Shown here one piece after another: positions 1-7,125 of a stretch of DNA of 59,131 bases. Both the position numbers and the translations under genes were made by a program. The notes under the pieces are model-generated. The model was not told the DNA's origin, did no database searches, and worked only from the letters and a program-made list of their open reading frames with translations. The stretch is from a virus: the IMG/VR virus record IMGVR_UViG_3300042542_005002, positions 1 through 59,131 of that record, one strand, 5' to 3'. Each line of letters begins with the position of its first letter. Position 1 is the first letter of the stretch.

Positions 1-44
1 ATGGTTCTTGAAGCCATCCGGGGGTTCGAATCCCTCTCTGTCCG
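1..44 (+). tRNA. tRNA-Ser, 3' part only
   Basis: This is the 3' half of a class II tRNA cut by the window edge. Bases 1-17 form a hairpin that fits a long variable arm. Bases 20-36 form the T arm (5 bp, loop TTCGAAT), 37-43 are the 3' acceptor strand and G44 is the discriminator. The T arm, acceptor end and G73 closely resemble bacterial tRNA-Ser. The anticodon lies outside the window, so the isoacceptor is unknown. Confidence 0.75.
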
Positions 45-49
45 TTTGG

Positions 50-121
50 TGGCTCGTAGCACAACGGTAGTGCATCCCGCTGTTAACGGGAGGGTTGAAG
101 GTTCGAATCCTTCCGAGCCAG
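50..121 (+). tRNA. tRNA-Asn (GTT)
   Basis: A full cloverleaf is visible. The acceptor stem has 7 bp (50-56 with 114-120). The anticodon stem TCCCG/CGGGA carries loop CTGTTAA with anticodon GTT. The T loop is TTCGAAT and the discriminator is G121. CCA is not encoded. It lies 5 nt after the tRNA-Ser end and 1 nt before tRNA-Gln, so the four tRNAs are probably one precursor. Confidence 0.95.
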
Positions 122-122
122 T

Positions 123-193
123 TGATCTGTGGTGTAAAGGTAGCACAGGAGATTTTGATTCTCCTTGTCTTGGTTCAAATCCAGGCAGATCAG
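123..193 (+). tRNA. tRNA-Gln (TTG)
   Basis: The acceptor stem TGATCTG/CAGATCA (123-129 with 186-192) is perfect. The anticodon stem GGAGA/TCTCC holds loop TTTTGAT, giving anticodon TTG. The T loop is TTCAAAT and the discriminator is G193. CCA is not encoded. Confidence 0.93.
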
Positions 194-195
194 TA

Positions 196-269
<74 letters not shown>

Positions 270-272
270 TTC

Positions 273-300
273 TTGACATAGTTAGAGTTGCTGTTATAAT
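273..300 (+). promoter_or_regulatory. Early promoter, consensus sigma70 type
   Basis: TTGACA (273-278) and TATAAT (295-300) are both perfect, with a 16-bp spacer. The expected transcription start, 7 nt after the -10 box, is the A of the ATG at 307, so the mRNA should be leaderless. Confidence 0.9.
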
Positions 301-306
301 TATCAC

Positions 307-849
307 ATGAACATTTTTGTACTAGATTCTGTTCCACAAGTAGCCGCACGAAACCTTTGCGACAAACATGTTGTAAAGATGATTGTCGAGAGCGCACAGA
401 TGATGTCAACGGCACATCGTGTACTAGACGGAGAACCTACCACCCGTGTAACTAAGACAGGTAGGAATGTTAAGCATTGGGATCACAGTAATCAGATGTT
501 GTGCCTTGCAACGATGATTCATCACCCATGCACACAGTGGGTAATGAGTACAAATAAAAATTACCAATGGTTGTATCAGCATGCGTCAGCCATGCTTATG
601 GAATACAATCTTCGGTATAACAAGATCCATGCCATGGAAAAGTTGATTTCTGTTCACCTCAGTAGTTGCCCTAAAAATATTCCACTTGGCGATCTCACAC
701 CCTTCGCACAGGCGATGCCTGAAAAGTATCGTTCTGAGGATGCGGTCACCGCCTATCGCAACTACTACCTCGGTGATAAGGCAAGATTTGCCAAGTGGAA
801 GAATGTTCAAGCACCGAATTGGTGGGTAGGGGTAAATTTTGGGAAGTAA
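307..849 (+). CDS. Conserved phage protein, CDKHVVKM family
   Basis: A 180-residue protein that I recognise only as a conserved phage family. It has an N-terminal strand (MNIFVLD), then a Cys-Asp-Lys-His segment (residues about 18-30) and an ESAQMMSTAHR stretch. The Lys and His residues suggest an enzyme or nucleic-acid-binding role, but no function can be assigned. It starts exactly where transcription from the promoter at 273-300 should begin, and no ribosome binding site is possible. Its 3' end overlaps the next small gene by 11 nt. I see no signal peptide or membrane segment. Confidence 0.85.
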   Translation: MNIFVLDSVPQVAARNLCDKHVVKMIVESAQMMSTAHRVLDGEPTTRVTKTGRNVKHWDHSNQMLCLATMIHHPCTQWVMSTNKNYQWLYQHASAMLMEYNLRYNKIHAMEKLISVHLSSCPKNIPLGDLTPFAQAMPEKYRSEDAVTAYRNYYLGDKARFAKWKNVQAPNWWVGVNFGK

Positions 850-979
850 GCACAGCGCAGGAAAGGGAGACACCTACCGAAAGGTAGATTATTCCAAATG
901 GTCTAAGAATTGGGATAGTATATTTGGTAAAAAGCGTAAACCTAAGGTCACACGAAAGTCTCGTAAGACGAAGTCATAA
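839..979 (+). CDS. Small basic phage protein, 46 aa
   Basis: A short gene starting at TTG 839, with an AGGGG ribosome binding site about 6 nt upstream (828-832). The product begins MGSKHSAGKGDTYRKVDY and contains KWSKNWDSIFGKK, followed by a Lys/Arg-rich tail. I recognise the GKGD...R...KW..NWD.IFGK pattern as a small protein common in tailed phages, of unknown function. It overlaps the upstream gene by 11 nt, and its stop TAA lies inside the late-promoter box at 976-982. The TTG start is inferred because an in-frame stop (833-835) lies just upstream and no ATG or GTG is available. Confidence 0.75.
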   Translation: MGSKHSAGKGDTYRKVDYSKWSKNWDSIFGKKRKPKVTRKSRKTKS

Positions 980-982
980 ATA
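976..982 (+). promoter_or_regulatory. Late promoter box ATAAATA
   Basis: It matches the core of the T4 late promoter (TATAAATA). It overlaps the TAA stop (977-979) of the small gene before it. The next ATG (988) begins 6 nt after the box, about where transcription should start. Confidence 0.65.
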
Positions 983-987
983 CGAGT

Positions 988-1359
988 ATGAACATCATTA
1001 CGCAACTTTTAACGGTTCAGTCGCAAATTAAAGTGTATCACTGGCAAACTAAGTCTTATGCAGAACATAAGGCTTTAGGTAAGTTGTACGAAATTCTTGA
1101 CGAACTGACTGATCAATTTATTGAAACTATGTCTGGATCTAAAGGTGGAGTCCCGACCGCAAAGGACAATTTCACCTTCATAGCAGAAAACTACAAATCA
1201 AAAGAGAATGTTATCCAATTTCTTGATGAGTTTGTGGTTTATTTGAACCAAGATATACCTCAAATGATAGATCCACAGAAGGATACTGATTTACTTAATA
1301 TTCGTGATGAGATTCTTGGTGCAGTAAATAGAACAAAGTATCTTCTGAGGCTAAAGTAA
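988..1359 (+). CDS. DUF5856-like small helical protein
   Basis: A 123-residue protein, mostly helical, with Q.K.YHWQT..Y..H.ALG.LY near the N terminus. This resembles phage DUF5856 proteins, whose helical bundle and His residues recall ferritin or Dps-like folds. The family assignment is from memory and no metal site is proven. The ATG lies 6 nt after a late box with no ribosome binding site, so translation is probably leaderless. The next gene follows 3 nt after the stop. Confidence 0.7.
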   Translation: MNIITQLLTVQSQIKVYHWQTKSYAEHKALGKLYEILDELTDQFIETMSGSKGGVPTAKDNFTFIAENYKSKENVIQFLDEFVVYLNQDIPQMIDPQKDTDLLNIRDEILGAVNRTKYLLRLK

Positions 1360-1362
1360 TTA

Positions 1363-2046
1363 ATGCTTAAATTTCAGCAAATTCATTCAATGGATAGTAT
1401 TATTGGTTATTCGAATCCAAGATCTCTTGCGAAAATGGAGGATGACAAGAAAGATCCATTTTCGGTGTTGGGTAAATTCTTAAGATCGGGGGTTCCCGTT
1501 TCAAGAGTGATTGATAGTCCCCCCATTAATAGTAGTACAAAAACTCTGAATGAAATTAACTATATCACCAGAAGAATGAATGATTCTACTGAACAAGAGA
1601 AGAAGTTTGCCATTGAAATGGATCCAATAGAAAACCATTACAAATTCTGGGCAGAACAAGCATCAGTTATGACAGGGGAGAACTATTCTAAAGATATGTT
1701 CTCCAATATTACTAAAAACACAGATGGAATTCTTTCCTATTTCAAGGTCTACTTTAACCGTGCTAGACCATATCAGATTTCAAATGAATACGGTAAGAAA
1801 ATAACCATTCTAGTTGCAGATCCTTATACTCCGGCCTATCCTTCGGGTCATACTTTTGAAGCATGGTTGTTTGCTTTACTTCTTTCGAATAAGCATACGG
1901 ATCACAGAGAAAAATTTGAAAGTATTGCCAATCAAATAGCGGACTCTAGAGTCGTTGCTGGTGTTCACTATCCATCAGATAACATTGCAGGAAAAAGACT
2001 AGCAACTTATATCGTAAAAAACAAATTAGTGGAACCCCTCAAATGA
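1363..2046 (+). CDS. PAP2-family phosphatase
   Basis: A 227-residue protein carrying all three motifs of the PAP2/class A acid phosphatase superfamily: K128-x6-R135-P136, P160-SGH163 and S195-R196-x5-H202-x3-D206. His163 and His202 are the expected catalytic pair. The family removes phosphate from lipids, nucleotides or sugars through a phospho-His intermediate. No transmembrane helices or signal peptide are evident, so a soluble enzyme is likely, with substrate unknown. It overlaps the following HAD phosphatase gene by 4 nt, which suggests a coupled pair of phosphatases. Confidence 0.88.
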   Translation: MLKFQQIHSMDSIIGYSNPRSLAKMEDDKKDPFSVLGKFLRSGVPVSRVIDSPPINSSTKTLNEINYITRRMNDSTEQEKKFAIEMDPIENHYKFWAEQASVMTGENYSKDMFSNITKNTDGILSYFKVYFNRARPYQISNEYGKKITILVADPYTPAYPSGHTFEAWLFALLLSNKHTDHREKFESIANQIADSRVVAGVHYPSDNIAGKRLATYIVKNKLVEPLK

Positions 2047-2576
2047 AAGACTTTTTAGACTACTTCAAAGAAGATTCTAGTAAAAGACCGACCATCTATT
2101 GCGATATGGATGGTGTTCTAGTTGATATAATTGGAGGTATGTCCAAAATTTTAAATATTCCAAATCTATCACAGAAGAATTTTGATAGTATTATCAATCC
2201 AATCAAACCTAAAATTGATGAAGATCATCCAGATTTATTTGCTAAACTGCCTTGGATGCCGGATGGTAAAACACTTTGGAAATATATCTCAAAGTACAAG
2301 GTAGAAATTCTATCAGCACACACAACAACTTGGCAACCGAAATCTAAATCGGGTAAGATAAAGTGGATTGAAAATAACTTGCGTCCTAAGCCTCACTTTT
2401 CAAATATAGTTCTTCGCACACAGAAAAAGGACTATGCCAAAACTGATGGCGTTCCCAATATTTTAATTGATGATTGGAGCAAGAACATTAAAGAATGGCA
2501 ATCTGCTGGTGGTATTGCCATTCAGCATAAGAGCGCAAATCAAACCATTCTTGAACTTAAGAAGTTAGGTCTTTAA
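2043..2576 (+). CDS. HAD-superfamily phosphatase, 5'-nucleotidase-like
   Basis: A 177-residue HAD hydrolase. Motif I is CDMDGVLVD (nucleophile D21, acid/base D23). Motif II falls in ILSAHTTTW (Ser/Thr), a Lys lies in the following KSKSGK segment, and ILIDDW supplies the final acidic pair. The layout resembles phage and bacterial 5'(3')-deoxyribonucleotidases, so nucleotide or sugar-phosphate dephosphorylation is likely. The ATG overlaps the stop of the PAP2 gene (ATGA). An early promoter for two tRNAs starts 3 nt after its stop. Confidence 0.85.
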   Translation: MKDFLDYFKEDSSKRPTIYCDMDGVLVDIIGGMSKILNIPNLSQKNFDSIINPIKPKIDEDHPDLFAKLPWMPDGKTLWKYISKYKVEILSAHTTTWQPKSKSGKIKWIENNLRPKPHFSNIVLRTQKKDYAKTDGVPNILIDDWSKNIKEWQSAGGIAIQHKSANQTILELKKLGL

Positions 2577-2579
2577 GGC

Positions 2580-2607
2580 TTGACAAACTTTTCGGTGTGG
2601 TTATAAT
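2580..2607 (+). promoter_or_regulatory. Early promoter upstream of tRNA-Leu
   Basis: TTGACA (2580-2585), 16-bp spacer, TATAAT (2602-2607). The -10 region sits inside a 15-bp dyad, GGTTATAATTTAACC (2599-2613, 5-bp arms). Transcription should start near 2614, just before tRNA-Leu. Confidence 0.88.
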
Positions 2608-2616
2608 TTAACCAAA

Positions 2617-2700
2617 GCCGAAGTGGATGGAATGGCAGACACGGCGGATTCAAAATCCGCTGCCTTCACGGGCGTGTGGGTTCGACTCCCACCTTCGGCA
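2617..2700 (+). tRNA. tRNA-Leu (CAA)
   Basis: A class II tRNA of 84 nt. The acceptor GCCGAAG/CTTCGGC (2617-2623 with 2693-2699) is perfect. The anticodon stem GCGGA/TCCGC holds loop TTCAAAA, giving anticodon CAA. It has a long variable arm, T loop TTCGACT and discriminator A2700. Confidence 0.93.
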
Positions 2701-2704
2701 TTCT

Positions 2705-2777
2705 GCTTCCTTAACTCAGTGGCTAGAGTGCTTCCTTTACACGGAAGAAGTCGTAGGTTCGAATCCTATAGGAAGTA
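2705..2777 (+). tRNA. tRNA-Val (TAC)
   Basis: Acceptor GCTTCCT/AGGAAGT (2705-2711 with 2770-2776, first pair G-U). Anticodon stem CTTCC/GGAAG, loop TTTACAC, anticodon TAC. T loop TTCGAAT, discriminator A2777. The next gene's ATG is only 2 nt beyond the tRNA. Confidence 0.93.
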
Positions 2778-2779
2778 TT

Positions 2780-3064
2780 ATGGCAAAGCGTAAACTATGG
2801 GCAATCGGTATCATGCATGGTAACGATCTACAGGGTCACTTGGTTGAGAGATCCAACATCATAGCAGTATACGAGAGCGAGGAAGCAGCCAAAAAGGAAG
2901 CCAAGTGGCTCAACGAATTCCATAGAAAGTCATCTTCCAAGACGATTTATGAGCCTGTACGGTGGAAGGATGATGGGAGTGAAACTTCTATTCAGTCTAA
3001 GGACGAAAAGATAATCAACTATTCGAAAATGGACGATGGACTGACTGCTTTGTTTGAGGATTAA
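2780..3064 (+). CDS. Unknown protein fused in transcript to tRNA-Val
   Basis: A 94-residue protein of unknown function beginning MAKRKLWAIGIMHGND. It has a short beta-like N terminus, an Ala/Glu/Lys-rich helix (residues about 33-50) and an acidic C terminus. The start at 2780 is chosen because the same frame further upstream runs through two tRNAs. There is no ribosome binding site. Cleavage at the tRNA-Val 3' end would leave only two bases before the ATG, so translation probably starts on a leaderless processed mRNA. A late promoter for the next gene follows. Confidence 0.75.
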   Translation: MAKRKLWAIGIMHGNDLQGHLVERSNIIAVYESEEAAKKEAKWLNEFHRKSSSKTIYEPVRWKDDGSETSIQSKDEKIINYSKMDDGLTALFED

Positions 3065-3070
3065 ATCGTC

Positions 3071-3077
3071 ATAAATA
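3071..3077 (+). promoter_or_regulatory. Late promoter box ATAAATA
   Basis: The box ends 7 nt before the ATG at 3084, and no ribosome binding site lies between. The arrangement matches the late boxes at 976 and 16173. Confidence 0.65.
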
Positions 3078-3083
3078 ATCAAC

Positions 3084-3509
3084 ATGAACAATCCATTTAA
3101 AAACACTAGTAAAGAAATGCTTGATGCAATCAATAGCATCATTAATGAGCAAAATCAACCACAGGCATTGAAGGCTTTAAATATTGGTGGTAGAGTTGCA
3201 CAAACAATCGATTTTACCATGTCAACTGATGACCCCGATGTTTACCTTAAGGGACTAGGGACATTACCCCTCTCAATGATAAAGAAACTGGTTAAGCAAG
3301 ACTTGATCAGATTTGCTGATAAAGTCGGAGTGGCTAGTTCAAAAGAACTAATTTCTTTCATGATCGACATTGAAGGCAAGAAAACAAATAATCCGTTTGG
3401 ACAATTTGCGTATCGTCTTCATGGATTAGCAGAAATTGAAGAATTCTTGAGTAAACCAGAAACTAAGCGCAAAATCTCCCTCATGAAGAAGAAGAGTGGT
3501 ATTGTCTAA
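3084..3509 (+). CDS. Unknown late protein, possible head-targeted N terminus
   Basis: A 141-residue, mostly helical and basic protein with no family I recognise. Its N terminus, MNNPFKNTSKEMLDAINSII, is a short helical segment leading to I-N-E followed by Gln. That resembles the T4 prohead-protease cleavage pattern (L/I-x-E), though the motif is short and may be chance. It is expressed from the late box at 3071 with no Shine-Dalgarno sequence. The next frame opens 14 nt before its stop. Confidence 0.75.
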   Translation: MNNPFKNTSKEMLDAINSIINEQNQPQALKALNIGGRVAQTIDFTMSTDDPDVYLKGLGTLPLSMIKKLVKQDLIRFADKVGVASSKELISFMIDIEGKKTNNPFGQFAYRLHGLAEIEEFLSKPETKRKISLMKKKSGIV

Positions 3510-3903
3510 ATCACTTAGAAATACAGCAAAAATTCAAAAATGCCGATCAGCCGATTGCTCCCCAAATAGCGACGAGATGGCAGAGGTTTCAATGCGTCTT
3601 GGAAAATCAGGGAAGTCTAAGATGGCCGGATTTACGCATCTGAACAAATTGGTATCGATGATGAAGGAATCAAATGTTTGGACGGGTTCCATCAAAGGAT
3701 ATTTCTTCCGAGGCACAATACCAACTAAAATGAAGTCTGAGATAAAAGAGTATTCAAAAGTCGCTGGATGGCAAAGTAAAACCACCAAACGGATGAGTAA
3801 GTCTGGAATAATGTGGAGAGCCAAAGGTAAAAGATATCTCTTGATCTTTGCCAACTACCGTGGAATGGGCAATCGAATTTATTGCTCATTGACCATAATC
3901 TGA
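3496..3903 (+). CDS. Unknown basic protein
   Basis: An open frame of 135 codons from GTG 3496, overlapping the previous gene by 14 nt. An alternative start is ATG 3577 (108 residues). The product is rich in Lys, Arg and Ser (KTTKRMSKSGIMWRAKGKRY), suggesting nucleic-acid binding or a basic structural role, but I do not recognise it. The C-terminal part alternates hydrophobic and charged residues as in a small alpha/beta domain. The TGA stop abuts the -35 box of the next promoter. Confidence 0.65.
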   Translation: MVLSKSLRNTAKIQKCRSADCSPNSDEMAEVSMRLGKSGKSKMAGFTHLNKLVSMMKESNVWTGSIKGYFFRGTIPTKMKSEIKEYSKVAGWQSKTTKRMSKSGIMWRAKGKRYLLIFANYRGMGNRIYCSLTII

Positions 3904-3931
3904 TTGACAAAACCGAAAACGCTGATACAAT
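3904..3931 (+). promoter_or_regulatory. Early promoter for small membrane protein
   Basis: TTGACA (3904-3909) begins directly after the TGA stop at 3901-3903. The spacer is 16 bp and the -10 box is TACAAT (3926-3931). A strong ribosome binding site, AGGAGGT (3944-3950), precedes the ATG at 3956. Confidence 0.85.
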
Positions 3932-3955
3932 CTCACAACACAAAGGAGGTGCTAT

Positions 3956-4195
3956 ATGCACAATATTTCAGGATTAGGTTTGGGGCTTGTTGTTTCATCG
4001 GTTCTCAATGGAGTTCTTCTTATCCTTCTTTATCTGAAGAGCAAGGCACACGCAGAAGATATGAATGCACTCAATAATGTGCAAAAAAACATGGAAGATG
4101 AACGCCGTCACGATGCTATGTGGAGAGAAATCGATAGCCTCAGCGAAAGCATCAGGGAACTAAAGAGCAATCGCACAGGTGGAATTCGAAAGTAA
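3956..4195 (+). CDS. Small membrane protein with coiled coil
   Basis: A 79-residue protein. Residues about 5-27 form one hydrophobic transmembrane segment (GLGLGLVVSSVLNGVLLILL). The rest is charged and helical (MNALNNVQKNMEDERR, IDSLSESIRELKS), typical of a coiled coil. It is likely an inner-membrane protein with a cytoplasmic coil. Function is unknown; many phage proteins of this shape act in lysis timing or superinfection exclusion, but nothing here proves either. It has its own early promoter and an excellent ribosome binding site. Confidence 0.82.
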   Translation: MHNISGLGLGLVVSSVLNGVLLILLYLKSKAHAEDMNALNNVQKNMEDERRHDAMWREIDSLSESIRELKSNRTGGIRK

Positions 4196-4201
4196 AATTA
4201 A

Positions 4202-4219
4202 GTGGATCGTAAGATCCAC
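4202..4219 (+). other. Perfect 7-bp hairpin before tRNA-Thr
   Basis: GTGGATC and GATCCAC pair perfectly around a GTAA loop, starting 6 nt after a stop codon and ending 4 nt before tRNA-Thr. There is no T run, so it is not a classical terminator. It may protect the upstream mRNA end or guide tRNA 5' processing. Confidence 0.6.
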
Positions 4220-4222
4220 GCC

Positions 4223-4294
4223 GCCATCTTAGCAGAGTGGTAATGCAGTCGCCTTGTAAGCGACAGATCATGGGTTCGATTCCCATAGATGGCT
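4223..4294 (+). tRNA. tRNA-Thr (TGT)
   Basis: Acceptor GCCATCT/AGATGGC (4223-4229 with 4287-4293) is perfect. Anticodon stem GTCGC/GCGAC, loop CTTGTAA, anticodon TGT. T loop TTCGATT, discriminator T4294. Confidence 0.94.
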
Positions 4295-4304
4295 TTACGA
4301 CGGC

Positions 4305-4311
4305 CTAAATA
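4305..4311 (+). promoter_or_regulatory. Late promoter box CTAAATA
   Basis: The box lies 10 nt after tRNA-Thr. Its last base is the A of a first ATG (4311). The second in-frame ATG (4317) lies 6 nt after the box and is the more likely start. Confidence 0.65.
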
Positions 4312-4316
4312 TGAAC

Positions 4317-5561
4317 ATGAGACCGATTTGTCTGTCCGACTTTATTCGTCAGCAAGAATCTTTGGAGCCTGAGATACTAATTTCAGAAGGTGCTTGCCCT
4401 CCTATTAGTGGGCATGGATTTGCATTAGAGAGATCTATTGCGACAGCAATGAAGTGTGCTGCTGAAAATTTATTGAAAGATACTCGTCAAGACAGATTTG
4501 ATATTGGAGACAGTGCAGGAAATGACAATGATAAGCCCGATTTGGTTATCAGAGTAAGAAAAGTTGCGGGATCGTCTTTCTCAGGTAACATCAATATTGA
4601 GATCAAAGATGAAAGTGCACAGGGAACGCAGATTGGATTGCGGAATAATTTTGACCCTTTCAGTTCCGAAGATGTGACTGAGACATCTTGGACCCAAAGT
4701 GGGCGAAAAAAGATTCAGGTTGAAAAAGAAATTTGGCTAGGAATCATTCGGGCAATTCACACCAAGAAGTTTGAAATGATTCGACAGATGCAACAGTATC
4801 TTCGAACTTCTATGGACCCATCAGCACTACACAAGAAGTACATTATTCCTGGTAGACTACCCTTTGGTAAGGTTTCTAAAATTGCGTGGAAACAGGTAGG
4901 AAACAAGGGAACTATTTTCACTCAGAGTGGAGACAAACTCTCCTACAATATCAACGAGTATATTCAAGACTCAGCCAATATTAGATTTTATGAAGAAATC
5001 TTGCGGCAAAAGAATGTGCATTTCATTTACATCAATGGAAGAGGACTATATTCAACTGGCCTTAGTAGTTCTCCCTCTATTAAAGGATTGCCAAGACTCG
5101 TAGATTCGTGTAAAGGTGCTGCTCAAGTCGAAATTAGACTCAAAGCGAGTGGCGGCTCATATACAAAAAGCGATGCTGCGTTGTCTGAACAGTCAATCGT
5201 TACTCATCTGTATTGTAATCAAGATCCAACCACCATTAAAGCCAAGCGCATTTACATGGAGGATTGGGCTGGAAGTACGCCAGTTAATCAATCCAAACTC
5301 TACATGTTTGATGATGAGGATAAACTTCCTTCCGGAATTTCCCACGCCAAGGGAAACGAAGTTGCTAAACTAGTCAGCATTAAGAGCATTAAACCCACAA
5401 ACGAACCCTCCAAGTGGTCAGTTCGTATGGATATTAAACATAGAACTACAAGTCCAACTCTTCAGTTTACGACCCGAATCACATCCAAGAATTTTACGGA
5501 ATCTCCCTATAAATTCGACACACAAGAAGATATGATAAATTTTCTTCAGTCTATTCCATAA
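4317..5561 (+). CDS. PD-(D/E)xK nuclease-like late protein, possibly head-packaged
   Basis: A 414-residue protein. An acidic segment KPDLVIRV is followed about 20 residues later by NINIEIKDES, giving the PD...ExK spacing of the PD-(D/E)xK nuclease fold (residues about 75-105). The remainder has no motif I recognise. The N terminus (MRPICLSDFIRQQESLEPEI, then L-I-S-E-G) resembles T4 internal-protein targeting peptides that are cut after L/I-x-E. It is transcribed from the late box at 4305 and probably leaderless from ATG 4317. ATG 4311 is less likely because it overlaps the promoter. The nuclease call is an inference from motif spacing only. Confidence 0.6.
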   Translation: MRPICLSDFIRQQESLEPEILISEGACPPISGHGFALERSIATAMKCAAENLLKDTRQDRFDIGDSAGNDNDKPDLVIRVRKVAGSSFSGNINIEIKDESAQGTQIGLRNNFDPFSSEDVTETSWTQSGRKKIQVEKEIWLGIIRAIHTKKFEMIRQMQQYLRTSMDPSALHKKYIIPGRLPFGKVSKIAWKQVGNKGTIFTQSGDKLSYNINEYIQDSANIRFYEEILRQKNVHFIYINGRGLYSTGLSSSPSIKGLPRLVDSCKGAAQVEIRLKASGGSYTKSDAALSEQSIVTHLYCNQDPTTIKAKRIYMEDWAGSTPVNQSKLYMFDDEDKLPSGISHAKGNEVAKLVSIKSIKPTNEPSKWSVRMDIKHRTTSPTLQFTTRITSKNFTESPYKFDTQEDMINFLQSIP

Positions 5562-5588
5562 GTTGTTGATATCAAATAACTTGTAAAA

Positions 5589-5595
5589 CTAAATA
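5589..5595 (+). promoter_or_regulatory. Late promoter box CTAAATA
   Basis: The late box lies in the 68-nt gap before the protease gene. Unlike the leaderless cases, it is followed by a 34-nt leader with a strong ribosome binding site, AAGGAGGTG (5617-5625), before ATG 5630. Confidence 0.6.
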
Positions 5596-5629
5596 TACTG
5601 TAGGGCTAAACCCCCGAAGGAGGTGTTCC

Positions 5630-6376
5630 ATGAGAAACCTTTGGGTAGTAGGACTGCTGCTTGCAGTCACAGTAAGTACATCGGTAGATCGTGCGGGAGT
5701 CAAGGCAAAAATAGCCGAGGCTCCCGTGGTCGTTTATGGGGATGGCCTTTCAGTTGCAGAGAGAATTTTATCTCACTCTGTGGTAATTCTATATGAAACA
5801 CTAGAGGGAAAGAAGAGTCTTGGATCCGGCGTTCTTTATAATAAGAATGGTTCTTGGTTTGTGATGACCGCCGCACATGTAATTCAAGATGAGAAGGAAT
5901 TTGGTAAGGGTAAAATTTCAATAGCATTCACTCCATATAATTCAGACATTCCAACGCATGCGTGGAAAGGAATTTTACTAGCGCACAATGAATCTCTAGA
6001 TGCAGCCATAATAGGATTAGAAGACGCAAAAGATCTTAAAGATTCTATGGACTCAGTATTCGATAGAAATGAGCCTAGAATAGGAAAAGAGATATATGCG
6101 GTAGGCAATCCTTTAGGTGAAATCAATACAGTTACCGATGGAATAATCTCCAACAACAGGCGAAAGGTCGATTGGACAAATGAACACCATGTGCAAATCA
6201 CCGCAAATGGTGCGCCCGGATCAAGTGGGGGTGGAGTATTCACTAAAGATAAGGGTCAATGTATTGGTATCGTTGTAAGAATAAACTATGGAACTAGAAT
6301 TCTAATGGTTGTTCCTACAAATAGAATATTCGATTGGCTTGACGCAAATAATCTTTCCAATATAGCACCTGACTGA
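5630..6376 (+). CDS. Exported trypsin-like serine protease
   Basis: A 248-residue protein with an N-terminal hydrophobic segment (about residues 4-18) that looks like a signal peptide or anchor. It has the catalytic triad of the HtrA/trypsin-like (S1 clan) fold: TAAH (H83), SLDAAI (D124) and GSSGG (S199). No PDZ domain follows. Export would place it in the periplasm or on the membrane, where it could degrade host envelope proteins or protect infected cells. The ribosome binding site AAGGAGGTG is near ideal. The TGA stop abuts the next promoter's -35 box. Confidence 0.85.
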   Translation: MRNLWVVGLLLAVTVSTSVDRAGVKAKIAEAPVVVYGDGLSVAERILSHSVVILYETLEGKKSLGSGVLYNKNGSWFVMTAAHVIQDEKEFGKGKISIAFTPYNSDIPTHAWKGILLAHNESLDAAIIGLEDAKDLKDSMDSVFDRNEPRIGKEIYAVGNPLGEINTVTDGIISNNRRKVDWTNEHHVQITANGAPGSSGGGVFTKDKGQCIGIVVRINYGTRILMVVPTNRIFDWLDANNLSNIAPD

Positions 6377-6404
6377 TTGACTTTTTGTTCGTAGGCCGTA
6401 TACT
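6377..6404 (+). promoter_or_regulatory. Early promoter for gene 45
   Basis: TTGACT (6377-6382) directly follows the protease stop codon (6374-6376). The spacer is 16 bp and the -10 box is TATACT (6399-6404). The ribosome binding site AAGGAGG (6418-6424) precedes ATG 6429. Confidence 0.85.
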
Positions 6405-6428
6405 CTCCACATCTCACAAGGAGGAAAT

Positions 6429-7121
6429 ATGCCTACAACTACTAACTGCGTCAAGATTTCACCTGAGACTCTTTCGATTCTCAAGAATTTTGCTTCCATC
6501 AATCCTAGCCTGTTAATTCGATCAGGCAGTAAACTTAATACGGTTTGTCCGTCCAACCGAATTCTTGCAGAGGCACAGGTTTCTGAGCACTTTCCTGTCG
6601 ATTTTGCGATTTACGACATGGCTCAATTTCTTGGTATTGTTAGTTTGTTCAAGTCACCTGTGTTTGAGTTCAAGGATACACATTTAGTCATCTCTTCAGA
6701 TGGTGATGGTGGATCTAGTTCTGTCAAGTATTTTTATACTAACCCCGAATTCATTCAGAACAAGGGAGATAAGAAGATCAAGATGCCGAACTCTGTGGTT
6801 GTCTTCGATATTAGCGAGAGTGATCTCGCCTCTATCATGAAGGCAGCATCTGTTCTTCAAGTTCCTGATATGTGTATCACAGGTGAGGAGGGAAACCTTC
6901 TTGTTAGAGTTTGTGATAAGAAGAACCCGACAGGTAATAGTTGGGAACTGATTGTCTCTGAAGTTGCAGAAGAGGCCGATCACTTCCCCTTCTGGTTCAG
7001 TATCGACACAATGAAAATGGTTCAGGATGATTATGCGGTTTCAATCGCATCTAAGGCAGTAGCAAATCTCAAGGGAAAGAATGTGCCTGTTCAGTATTGG
7101 ATCGCTATGAGTGCAGGATAA
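6429..7121 (+). CDS. 45: Sliding clamp, T4 gp45 homologue
   Basis: A 230-residue DNA polymerase processivity factor. It forms a ring around DNA, tethers the polymerase (gp43) and, in T4, also activates late transcription. Recognition rests on family resemblance at the N terminus (ISPETLSILKNFASINPSL, then SGSKLNT) and on its position directly upstream of gene 44, as in T4. Length matches T4 gp45 (228). It has its own early promoter and a strong ribosome binding site. The late boxes in this window imply a gp45-dependent late system, as in T4, but gp33 and gp55 are not in the window. Confidence 0.92.
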   Translation: MPTTTNCVKISPETLSILKNFASINPSLLIRSGSKLNTVCPSNRILAEAQVSEHFPVDFAIYDMAQFLGIVSLFKSPVFEFKDTHLVISSDGDGGSSSVKYFYTNPEFIQNKGDKKIKMPNSVVVFDISESDLASIMKAASVLQVPDMCITGEEGNLLVRVCDKKNPTGNSWELIVSEVAEEADHFPFWFSIDTMKMVQDDYAVSIASKAVANLKGKNVPVQYWIAMSAG

Positions 7122-7125
7122 TAAA

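Noticed and set aside
1-17. Reading the first hairpin as a tRNA-Gln(TTG) anticodon arm
   Set aside because: The base before the apparent anticodon is C rather than T, and only two bases would separate it from the T stem. A tRNA-Ser variable arm fits better.
2627-2779. N-terminal extension of the gene at 2780
   Set aside because: The extension would be encoded by tRNA-Leu and tRNA-Val.
7111-7125. GTG start at 7111 for gene 44
   Set aside because: It lies within gene 45. ATG 7126 gives the natural gp44 N terminus and has AGGA at suitable spacing.
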